Part shown: in pieces, positions 8,650-16,186 of the stretch | Position numbering within the stretch: the stretch's first letter is position 1 | How the letters are laid out: the number at the start of each line of letters is the position of its first letter | Assembly (NCBI RefSeq): GCF_900094705.1 | Contig: NZ_FMAR01000012.1 | Coordinates: forward strand, 1 to 64,000 | Reading direction: 5' to 3' | Length of the DNA: 64,000 nt | Source: Chitinophaga costaii | Lineage (GTDB): Bacteria > Bacteroidota > Bacteroidia > Chitinophagales > Chitinophagaceae | Translations under genes and position numbers: made by a program | The notes under the pieces: generated by a model | Databases searched by the model: none | Seen by the model: the letters and a program-made list of their open reading frames with translations, nothing else | What the model was told of the DNA's origin: nothing

Positions 8650-8692
8650 CTGCCATCCCTTAATTTAGAAAGGCTACAAAATATATAACGAC

Positions 8693-9145
8693 ATGTCATT
8701 AGAACTTGATATCAACGGTGCCATAAAAACCGCCATGCTGGCCAGACAAGAGGCCGAACTCCGCGCCCTGCGCGCTATCAAGGCCGCCATACTGCTGGCC
8801 AAAACCGCCGAAGGTGCCAGCGCCGAGCTAACCGCTGCCGACGAATTGAAGCTGCTCCAGAAACTGGCTAAGCAGCGCAAAGACTCCCTGGAAATTTTCC
8901 GCACCCAAAACCGAGAAGACCTGGCTAAAAAAGAAGAAGAGGAACTGCTTGTAATAGATCGCTACCTGCCCAAACAACTGGACGAAAGCGAAATACGCAC
9001 CGCCGTTGCCGCCATCATCGCCGAAACCGGTGCCAGCTCGCCAGCAGATATGGGCAAGGTGATGGGCGTGGCCACCAAACAACTGGCTGGAAAAGCAGAT
9101 GGTAAAATCGTTTCCGGAATAGTAAAGGAATTGTTAGCCAAATAA
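8693..9145 (+). CDS. GatB/YqeY domain protein
   Basis: A 150-residue YqeY-family protein: an all-helical N-terminal part (AMLARQEAELRALRAIKAAI) and a C-terminal tail domain homologous to the end of the tRNA amidotransferase subunit GatB (DMGKVMGVATKQLAGKADGKIVSGIVKELL). The GMGKVMG-like helix-turn and KADG motif are diagnostic. Members are presumed to bind tRNA, but the cellular role is unknown. It follows gldC after 43 bases. Confidence 0.92.
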   Translation: MSLELDINGAIKTAMLARQEAELRALRAIKAAILLAKTAEGASAELTAADELKLLQKLAKQRKDSLEIFRTQNREDLAKKEEEELLVIDRYLPKQLDESEIRTAVAAIIAETGASSPADMGKVMGVATKQLAGKADGKIVSGIVKELLAK

Positions 9146-9337
9146 TATAACTTGTCGCACGATTTACATCGGCGGAGACACTGCCTTTGCCTATAACCTG
9201 ACTGAAACTATGTAACAGGAACGGCCCTACCACCAGGCCATGTTCCATGGCTGTTGATCTTGTTGCTCACTCATACACAAAACCAGCCTACCGCAGCGGG
9301 CAATAGAAGGTACTACTCATTACCGGCACGTATCCTT

Positions 9338-9904
9338 ATGACCATTGATATTATTTTTGCGATCATTTTGGTAATTGCCGTTTACAAAGGCTTTTCAAGA
9401 GGGCTTATTGTAGCGGTGTTTTCTTTTGTTGCCGTGCTACTAGGTATTGCCGTGGCTTTAAAACTATCTGCCGTAGCGGCTTTGTATGTACAGCAACATT
9501 GGAGCATGCAGGCCCGTTGGGTGCCGGTGGCCTGTTATATCGGCCTGTTTATCGGGGTAGTATTACTGGTAAGGCTAGGCGCCACCGCCTTGCAAAAGCT
9601 AGTAAAACTGGCCATGCTGGGCTGGGCAGACCGGCTGGGGGGCATCGTCTTATATGTATTGCTTTACACGATCAGTTATAGTGTATTGCTGTGGATCGCT
9701 AATCAGTTAAATCTGCTGAGTCCTGCCATGAAAATGCAATCCGTGGTATACCCATGGATAGCCGGCTGGGGCCCCTGGATCATAGATACCCTGGGAAAGC
9801 TGATGCCCTTGTTTAAAGACGCTTTTGCCCAACTGGAACATTTTTTTGAACAGGCCGCTCATCACCTGCAGGAACAGCAATTGAGCACTGGCGAAAATGG
9901 ATAA
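9338..9904 (+). CDS. CvpA family membrane protein
   Basis: A 188-residue inner-membrane protein with four hydrophobic segments (about residues 2-22, 26-47, 62-84 and 100-120) and the CvpA hallmark YKGFSRGLI after the first helix. CvpA proteins are named for colicin V production and affect envelope integrity; their mechanism is unresolved. The ATG at 9338 is chosen because translation from it begins at the first membrane helix; the in-frame start at 9254 adds a non-conserved leader. The C-terminus (FAQLEHFFEQAAHHLQEQ) is amphipathic and cytoplasmic. Confidence 0.88.
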   Translation: MTIDIIFAIILVIAVYKGFSRGLIVAVFSFVAVLLGIAVALKLSAVAALYVQQHWSMQARWVPVACYIGLFIGVVLLVRLGATALQKLVKLAMLGWADRLGGIVLYVLLYTISYSVLLWIANQLNLLSPAMKMQSVVYPWIAGWGPWIIDTLGKLMPLFKDAFAQLEHFFEQAAHHLQEQQLSTGENG

Positions 9905-10010
9905 GCAGGAGTGCAACACCCGGTAATTTTAGACATCGTATTCAATTCAAAGACCATTTGAATTAATAAAAAGAATTATTTTAGCATTAAATTGACTTCA
10001 AGATTTGGCA

Positions 10011-10772
10011 ATGGATTACGAAATCAAAACAAAAGGCAAGTTTAATTTCATAGAAGAAGGGGAGGGAGAACCGCTGATATTGCTGCATGGATTGTTCGGA
10101 GCGTTAAGCAATTTCAAGGATCTGATAGAACATTTCCGGGTATCCTATAAAGTGGTGGTGCCTTTGTTGCCGTTATTTGATCTGAATATCCTTGATACCA
10201 CCGTAGGCGGGTTGTCGAAATTCGTTCATAAATTTATCGAGATGCAAGGTTATACCAACGCACACCTGTTGGGTAATTCTCTGGGTGGTCACGTAGCCTT
10301 GGTATACCTGCTGAAACATCCGGAAACCTCCATTAAGTCACTTACCCTCACGGGTAGTTCCGGTTTATTTGAGAATGGCATGGGCGAAACTTATCCCAAA
10401 CGGGGCGATTACGAATACATCCGTAAAAAAACCGAGCTTACTTTCTACGACCCGGCCATGGCCACCAAAGAACTGGTAGACGAGGTGTTTGAGATAGTGG
10501 GTAACCGGCTTAAAGTTATCAAGGTAATTGCCCTGGCCAAGTCGGCCATCCGGCATAATCTCGGCGAAGAGCTTAGTACCCTTACCCTGCCCGTATGCCT
10601 GATCTGGGGCCAGAACGATACCATTACACCGCCTATGGTGGGGGAAGAATTTCATCGCCTGCTCCCTAATTCAGAATTGCACTTCATTGATAAATGTGGC
10701 CATGCTCCTATGATGGAAGTACCTGGAGAGTTTAATAAGGTACTCGAAGATTTTTTACACCGGCTTAAATAG
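10011..10772 (+). CDS. Alpha/beta hydrolase
   Basis: A 253-residue alpha/beta hydrolase without a signal peptide. Oxyanion-hole motif LLHGLFG is at 24-30, the nucleophile elbow GNSLGG gives Ser90, and Asp203 (WGQNDTITP) and His231 (KCGHAPMME) complete the triad. ATG 10011 is preferred to the TTG six bases upstream. Close relatives in Bacteroidota are annotated only as hydrolases; the WGxxD and GHxPxxE motifs are shared with MhpC/haloalkane-dehalogenase-like enzymes. Substrate unknown. It stands alone, 163 bases before the CBS gene. Confidence 0.86.
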   Translation: MDYEIKTKGKFNFIEEGEGEPLILLHGLFGALSNFKDLIEHFRVSYKVVVPLLPLFDLNILDTTVGGLSKFVHKFIEMQGYTNAHLLGNSLGGHVALVYLLKHPETSIKSLTLTGSSGLFENGMGETYPKRGDYEYIRKKTELTFYDPAMATKELVDEVFEIVGNRLKVIKVIALAKSAIRHNLGEELSTLTLPVCLIWGQNDTITPPMVGEEFHRLLPNSELHFIDKCGHAPMMEVPGEFNKVLEDFLHRLK

Positions 10773-10935
10773 CTTTCTTTTATACAGACCCGTACCTTGG
10801 AATGGTGCAGCAACTATCCGTTTATTACACAAACGGTACATCTATATTGCAGGAATGTTCGTTAATTTTAGGAAGAGGGACTGGGGTACATAACGTGGCC
10901 CCGTATTTGGAATATCACTTGTTATTATATTAGAT

Positions 10936-11598
10936 ATGCTGACCAGGGACCTTATATCAACAGTAGTACCGGTGCTGCATCCAAAGGATACAGGCGCTAG
11001 GGCCATGCGATTGATGAATGAATTTCATCTGACGCAATTGCCCCTGGTGGTGGATAATAAATACCAGCAACTGATCGAGGAAGAAGACGTGATGGATTGG
11101 GAAGACCCGGACCTGCTGCTGGAAACCATCGAAGACAACAATTTTAAACCTGCCGTAAGTGAAACGGCCCACATTTTTGAGGCCCTTAAACTTTTCGCAG
11201 ATTTTAAACTCACTTCTTTGCCCGTATTGTCTAAAGAAGGCGATTATATGGGCGTCATTACCCGCGATAGCCTGCTGATGCCCCTGGCCGCTTATAATGC
11301 GGTAAAGGAACATGGCGGTATCATTGGCCTGGAAGTAGACCCCCGCGATTACAGCCTTACTGAAATAGCCCGCATTGCCGAGTCTAACGATGTAACGATC
11401 CTCAGTGTGAACACCCTTACCATTCCCTCTAATGGTCGCATGGAGGTGATGCTGAAGACCAACCGCCAGGAACTTTCTGCGCTGGTGGCTACCTTCGAGC
11501 GGTTTAACTATACCATTCGCTATATCTTCACTGAAGAACAGGAGGAAGACCTGCTTAAGAAAAATTACGACCTGCTCATGAATTATATGAGCATGTAG
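10936..11598 (+). CDS. CBS domain pair protein with C-terminal ACT-like domain
   Basis: A 220-residue cytoplasmic protein. Two CBS motifs lie in about residues 1-55 (MRLMNEFHLTQLPLVVDNKYQQLI) and 70-120 (ALKLFADFKLTSLPVLSKEGDYMGVITR); such pairs bind adenine nucleotides. Residues about 135-205 look like an ACT-type fold (SLTEIARIAESNDVTILSV). The combination suggests a nucleotide-sensing regulator, with an unknown target. In many Bacteroidota a similar CBS protein stands next to nadK and the porG-uppS-bamA cluster, as here, which is an observation about gene order only. Confidence 0.85.
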   Translation: MLTRDLISTVVPVLHPKDTGARAMRLMNEFHLTQLPLVVDNKYQQLIEEEDVMDWEDPDLLLETIEDNNFKPAVSETAHIFEALKLFADFKLTSLPVLSKEGDYMGVITRDSLLMPLAAYNAVKEHGGIIGLEVDPRDYSLTEIARIAESNDVTILSVNTLTIPSNGRMEVMLKTNRQELSALVATFERFNYTIRYIFTEEQEEDLLKKNYDLLMNYMSM

Positions 11599-11816
11599 GT
11601 GCATCTTACACGTGTTATTACCCATTCACTCCATTTTCATTTAGTTATTTATACGCCTTCACCGCGGTATAGGTAGGCTTTACCTGGACGAAGCCTCCCT
11701 CAGGCTGGGTGCAGTCATGCGTTCCACTTTATTTTTCTTTTGGCGATACGGTGCATTCCTGCTGGCTAAATAAATGTGAATTTGCCGGCAGGGTAGTCTT
11801 AGCCTCAATATTTGTC

Positions 11817-11824
11817 TATATTTG
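11817..11824 (+). promoter_or_regulatory. Candidate -7 box of the Omp85-nadK-porG group
   Basis: TATATTTG matches TAnnTTTG exactly and lies 26 bases before the ATG at 11850. The -33 element is not clear. The rest of 11599-11849 shows no coding frame. Confidence 0.4.
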
Positions 11825-11849
11825 AGCGCCTGCTTACACTGTTTCATGC

Positions 11850-13265
11850 ATGTTTTATTTACGACGTTGCCTTTTCATATTTGGGCTGCTGGCGGGTTTC
11901 ATAGCCCACGCGCAGACTGCGGGCGTTTCCCCCGCGCCGGTAAAAGATACCGGGTACCTCATTGTGCGCAACATCCTGGTACAGGGTAATAAGAAAACCC
12001 GCACCTCCATCCTGCTGCGGGAACTAAGTACCGTGCCAGGCGATACCATTTACCTCAAAGACCTGTCTCAAACGCTGGAAGACCGGCGCAAGCAACTGCT
12101 CAATACCTCCCTTTTTCTAAACGTGACTGCCAATATCAAGAACTGGAAGGGCAAGGAAGCAGACCTGGTGTTTGAGGTATGGGAGCGCTGGTATATCATT
12201 CCTTTTCCCATCTTTAAACTGGCCGACCGCAATTTTAACCAGTGGTGGGTGGCCGAAGGCCATAGCCTGAACCGGGTGAACCTGGGCCTGCGCGTAACCC
12301 ATAGCAACCTTACCGGTCGCATGGATCGCCTGGTGGTGGGGGCGCAAATGGGCTATACGCAAAAACTTACTGTGGCTTACACCCTGCCTTACATCGACAA
12401 ACATTATCATAATGGGTTGGGCATTAACTTTTCGTTGAGCCGTAACCGCGAGATCAATGATAGCACCAGCTTTAATAAACAGCTTTTTTACAAAAGCCGA
12501 GATTTCATTCAGCACCAGTATACGGCGGGCCTGGTATACAGCTATCGCAAGGCGATCAATACCCGTCACCAGGTATTCCTGAATTATTATTATGAAGACC
12601 TGGCAGACTCCGTAGCCCTGCTACGCCCCAACTACCTGGGTGGGGGACGTAGCAGGGTGCAATACCTGGAGCTCATGTACCTGCTTACCTATATCAATGC
12701 TGATAGCTGGAAATACCCGTTGCGCGGCGTACAGTACCAGGCCAGCATTAGCCGCCGTGGCATACCGCCCATAGACGATATAAAAGACTGGCAAGTGAGG
12801 GCCAGAGCCGCAAGGTACTGGCAACTGGGTGCCAAAACCTTTGGCGCCCTGGGTGCGCGGGGACAGGCCATGCTGCCGGAAAACCAGCCCTACATTAACC
12901 AGAAAGCCCTGGGGTATAACGACGACTTCCTGCGGGGATTGGAATATTTTGTGATAGATGGCACCAGCTTTTTCATGGCACAAAGTACGTTCCGCTACGA
13001 GGCCTGGAATTTTAACCTGCACCTGCCGGTGGTGCCGGGCAAGTTTAACCGCATACCCTTTCGCCTGTTCCTCAAAGCCTACGGCGATATGGGCTATGTG
13101 TACAACAAGCTACCGGGCAATGGGATGCTGAACAACAAGATGTTATATACCGCCGGCGTAGGATTGGACATTGTATCTTTTTACGATACTTGTTTACGGT
13201 TGGAATACAGCATCAACCAGTTAGGTCAAAAAGGGCTATTTTTACACACCAAGATTGATATGTAA
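11850..13265 (+). CDS. Omp85-family outer membrane protein with single POTRA domain
   Basis: A 471-residue secreted protein: signal peptide ending at AHA (about residue 21), one POTRA-like domain (about 36-115: IVRNILVQGNKKTR, LLRELSTVPGD, LLNTSLFLNV, VFEVWERW), then a beta-barrel of alternating aromatic/polar strands. The last strand ends in a long amphipathic segment (GLFLHTKIDM). Length and layout fit the small Omp85 or surface-antigen family, distinct from the five-POTRA BamA encoded downstream. Its role is unknown; small Omp85 proteins have been linked to lipid or protein insertion. It is directly upstream of nadK. Confidence 0.8.
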   Translation: MFYLRRCLFIFGLLAGFIAHAQTAGVSPAPVKDTGYLIVRNILVQGNKKTRTSILLRELSTVPGDTIYLKDLSQTLEDRRKQLLNTSLFLNVTANIKNWKGKEADLVFEVWERWYIIPFPIFKLADRNFNQWWVAEGHSLNRVNLGLRVTHSNLTGRMDRLVVGAQMGYTQKLTVAYTLPYIDKHYHNGLGINFSLSRNREINDSTSFNKQLFYKSRDFIQHQYTAGLVYSYRKAINTRHQVFLNYYYEDLADSVALLRPNYLGGGRSRVQYLELMYLLTYINADSWKYPLRGVQYQASISRRGIPPIDDIKDWQVRARAARYWQLGAKTFGALGARGQAMLPENQPYINQKALGYNDDFLRGLEYFVIDGTSFFMAQSTFRYEAWNFNLHLPVVPGKFNRIPFRLFLKAYGDMGYVYNKLPGNGMLNNKMLYTAGVGLDIVSFYDTCLRLEYSINQLGQKGLFLHTKIDM

Positions 13266-13330
13266 TCAGCGGGGGCGCGCCGCTGGCGGTATTTACCGTA
13301 GCCGGATGCTCCTGCTAAAAGAAGTTCCTC

Positions 13331-14224
13331 ATGCAAATTGCCCTGTACAGCCGTGGATTTATTACTGAAGAAGTAGACAATGTATTACTGCTGCTGGCGG
13401 AGCTGGAAAGCCATGGCATTACACCCATCGTGTTTGAACCGTTTTACCAGACGTTAAAGTCCCACCTGCCCTTTGAAAAGGAGCTGGATACCTTTAGCTG
13501 TGCCAGCGACCTGGAAGGCAAGATTGAGTTCCTCATAAGCCTGGGCGGCGATGGTACCCTGTTGGATACCCTTTCCTATGTGCGGGATACCAATATTCCC
13601 ATCCTGGGGATAAACTTTGGCCGGTTGGGATTCCTGGCCAGCATAGGCAAGGATGAAATACCCGCCATGGTACAGGCTTTACTGAACCGTACCTACGAAG
13701 TGGATAAACGGAGTTTGCTGCACCTGGATGCCAACATTCCCCTGTTTGGGGATGTGCCCTATGCACTGAACGAATTTACCATCCATAAAAAAGATACTTC
13801 GGCCATGGTGAAGATTCATACCTATCTTAATGGCGAATTTCTCAATACTTACTGGGCCGATGGACTGATTGTGAGTACGCCCACCGGCAGCACTGGTTAT
13901 TCCCTGAGCTGTGGGGGGCCGGTGGTATTTCCCGAAGCGGGTAGTTTTGTGATCACGCCCGTGGCGCCGCATAACTTAAATGTGCGTCCATTGGTAGTAC
14001 CGGACAATAATATCATTTCCTTTGAGGTGGAAGGCCGTAGCGACCAGTTTATTTGTACCCTGGACAGCCGCATGGAGATCATAGACAGTGCGGTGCAACT
14101 GGCTGTGAGGCGGGAAGAATTTACCCTTAGCCTGCTAAGGCTAGAGGATAGCAATTTCCTGCATACCCTGCGCAACAAATTGCTGTGGGGTATTGATGCT
14201 CGGAATGCTATTGGTAACCGGTAG
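13331..14224 (+). CDS. nadK: NAD kinase
   Basis: A 297-residue cytoplasmic kinase that phosphorylates NAD to NADP. The essential GGDGT motif is at residues 72-76, with Asp74 as the likely base. The second conserved block, ADGLIVSTPTGSTGYSLSCGGP, covers the nucleotide site, and NEFTIHKK gives the NE/D motif. Length is typical. It sits between the small Omp85 protein and porG, an order seen in other Bacteroidota. Confidence 0.97.
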   Translation: MQIALYSRGFITEEVDNVLLLLAELESHGITPIVFEPFYQTLKSHLPFEKELDTFSCASDLEGKIEFLISLGGDGTLLDTLSYVRDTNIPILGINFGRLGFLASIGKDEIPAMVQALLNRTYEVDKRSLLHLDANIPLFGDVPYALNEFTIHKKDTSAMVKIHTYLNGEFLNTYWADGLIVSTPTGSTGYSLSCGGPVVFPEAGSFVITPVAPHNLNVRPLVVPDNNIISFEVEGRSDQFICTLDSRMEIIDSAVQLAVRREEFTLSLLRLEDSNFLHTLRNKLLWGIDARNAIGNR

Positions 14225-14325
14225 TAACCAGGCAGGTAGTGGCCCACAAATGATTGTTTCACACATATGCATTTATTTATACCCTAATACCAAATCTGCA
14301 TTCCCCGCGTTTTAGTAAATCAAAT

Positions 14326-15195
14326 ATGCGTAGATCCAATAATACTCCCCGGCGGTTCCTGATATCTGTGCTACTGTCTGCCACTGTGCTGTGGGGAAGG
14401 CCTGTTCATGCACAGCAAGAGCTGTCGTATACAGGAGAACTGGGATTCTCTATCGGGGCGGCCCATTACTTTGGCGACCTGAATCCCGATTTCCACCTGA
14501 ATGCGCCCAAACCCTCCGTGGGCATCTATTACCGCCGTTATATGAATGATTATATTGGGGTGAGGGCCCAACTGCGCTTTATGCAGCTAGGATATTCCGA
14601 TGTGAACAACAAACAAAATGAATACGATTACCGGCGTAACCTGAGTTTTAATACCAACATCGAAGAATTTTCGCTCCAGGGTGATTTTAACTTCTTCCGT
14701 TTTGAGCCGGGCAGCCTGGCCTACCGCTTTTCTCCGTACCTTACCGGCGGATTGGCGCTTTTTCATTTCGATCCCTACGCCTATCTCGATGGGCGTAAAT
14801 ATTATTTACAACCGCTGCATACGGAAGGCCAGGGTTCTGCCCTATACCCCGATCGTAAGCCTTACGGGCTGATATCGGCTGCTTTCCTGATTGGAGGCGG
14901 TTTTAAGTACAATGTATCTAAAAAAGTGAATGTAGGGATGGAATGCCTATACCGCTTTGCCCAGACGGATTATCTCGACGATGTAAGCACCACGTATGCC
15001 GCCACTTCGGTGTTCCCTCCCAATAAAGACGGGTCGCCCTCGGTGGCCTACCGCCTGCAGGATCGTTCGTCCGCCCTGGGCAACGCCATTAGTTACCCTG
15101 GCCGCCAGCGGGGCAATAGCCGGGATAAGGATCAATACCTTACGCTGGAATTTACCATCAGTATTTTATTTACTTCCTACCATTGCAGGTTCTGA
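14326..15195 (+). CDS. porG: PorG-like outer membrane protein (DUF6089)
   Basis: A 289-residue protein with a signal peptide ending VHAQQ (about residue 30) and an eight-strand-type outer-membrane barrel: GELGFSIGAAHYFGDLNP at the mature start, PSVGIYYRRYMNDYIGVRAQL, and a final LTLEFTISILF strand. It matches the DUF6089 family, which includes PorG, the outer-membrane partner of the PorK/PorN ring of the type IX secretion system in Porphyromonas gingivalis. There too the gene lies beside uppS, bamA and ompH, so synteny supports the call. ATG 14326 is chosen because it starts the signal peptide; an earlier in-frame start at 14254 does not. Confidence 0.75.
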   Translation: MRRSNNTPRRFLISVLLSATVLWGRPVHAQQELSYTGELGFSIGAAHYFGDLNPDFHLNAPKPSVGIYYRRYMNDYIGVRAQLRFMQLGYSDVNNKQNEYDYRRNLSFNTNIEEFSLQGDFNFFRFEPGSLAYRFSPYLTGGLALFHFDPYAYLDGRKYYLQPLHTEGQGSALYPDRKPYGLISAAFLIGGGFKYNVSKKVNVGMECLYRFAQTDYLDDVSTTYAATSVFPPNKDGSPSVAYRLQDRSSALGNAISYPGRQRGNSRDKDQYLTLEFTISILFTSYHCRF

Positions 15196-15372
15196 AAACC
15201 TGGTCGTTATTTGTCCGCGGTTGATCGGGGTATTTTCCCGGTCCGCCGATTCTAATTGCCCGTCCGTGAAAGCTGCGCTATCATGAAACCCGTTATCAGC
15301 GGGCATTTTCCGTTAAAAGTACGTTAAAACAGGGGGCGGGGGTTGGCTAAAAAAGGCATTCAGGTATTTTTG

Positions 15373-15380
15373 TATCTTTG
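15373..15380 (+). promoter_or_regulatory. -7 box of uppS-bamA
   Basis: TATCTTTG (then C) is an exact Bacteroidota -7 element 45 bases before the uppS start. The nearest upstream TTG (15343-15345) is 27 bases away, longer than usual, so the -33 part is uncertain. Confidence 0.55.
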
Positions 15381-15424
15381 CACACTTTTAGTAAAATCTT
15401 GTATAATACGCTTTATACACACTC

Positions 15425-16186
15425 ATGAGTTTGAAGGAACAATTGGATTTGCAACGGTTACCCCGTCATATAGCCATTATTATGGACGGAAATGGCCGTT
15501 GGGCAAAGGAGCGTGGGCAAGATAGGCTTTACGGCCACCACGAGGGGGTGGAAAGTGTGCGCACCATCGTAGAGGGCTGTGCAGAACTGGGGTTGGGTTA
15601 CCTGACCCTGTACGCTTTTTCTACCGAAAACTGGGACCGCCCTGTATATGAAGTAAATGGTATTATGGAACTGCTGGTGAGTACCATCCGCAAGGAAGTG
15701 AGTACCCTCACCAAAAATAATATCCGGCTGCAAGTGATCGGCGACTTGGAAATGTTGCCCCAGCGCTGCATTACGGAACTGAACGAGGCCATAAGCCTCA
15801 CTGCTCAGAACACTGGACTTACCTTGATCATGGCCTTGAGCTACAGTGCGCGCTGGGAAATCGTAAATGCTGCCAAACGTATGGCCGAGGATGCAAAATC
15901 CGGCAAACTAGACCCCGCTACCGTAACGCCAGCTATATGGCAACAATACCTCAGCACCCGGGATTTTCCCGATCCGGAACTTATGATCCGCACCAGCGGG
16001 GAATGCCGGATCAGTAATTTCCTCTTATATCAATTGGCCTACGCGGAACTTTATTTCACAAACACCCGTTGGCCCGACTTCCGCAAAGAACATCTTTATC
16101 AGGCCATTCTGGATTATCAAACAAGAGAAAGGCGCTTTGGCAAAACCAGTGAACAAATACAGCAGAATGAAGAAATTATTTCGTAG
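15425..16186 (+). CDS. uppS: Isoprenyl (undecaprenyl) diphosphate synthase
   Basis: A 253-residue cis-prenyltransferase that makes the C55 carrier lipid for cell-wall and surface-glycan synthesis. HIAIIMDGNGRWA holds the catalytic Asp21; YAFSTENW and the C-terminal RTSGECRISNFLLYQ block, which binds the homoallylic diphosphate, are intact. Cytoplasmic, membrane-associated. The last codons overlap the bamA start by 20 bases, implying coupled translation. Its product would serve both the peptidoglycan and the glycan operon at 49654 onward. Confidence 0.97.
   Translation: MSLKEQLDLQRLPRHIAIIMDGNGRWAKERGQDRLYGHHEGVESVRTIVEGCAELGLGYLTLYAFSTENWDRPVYEVNGIMELLVSTIRKEVSTLTKNNIRLQVIGDLEMLPQRCITELNEAISLTAQNTGLTLIMALSYSARWEIVNAAKRMAEDAKSGKLDPATVTPAIWQQYLSTRDFPDPELMIRTSGECRISNFLLYQLAYAELYFTNTRWPDFRKEHLYQAILDYQTRERRFGKTSEQIQQNEEIIS

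Noticed and set aside
11599..11849. Possible small gene or RNA between the CBS and Omp85 genes
   Set aside because: No frame, hairpin with T tail or consensus beyond one -7 box was found.
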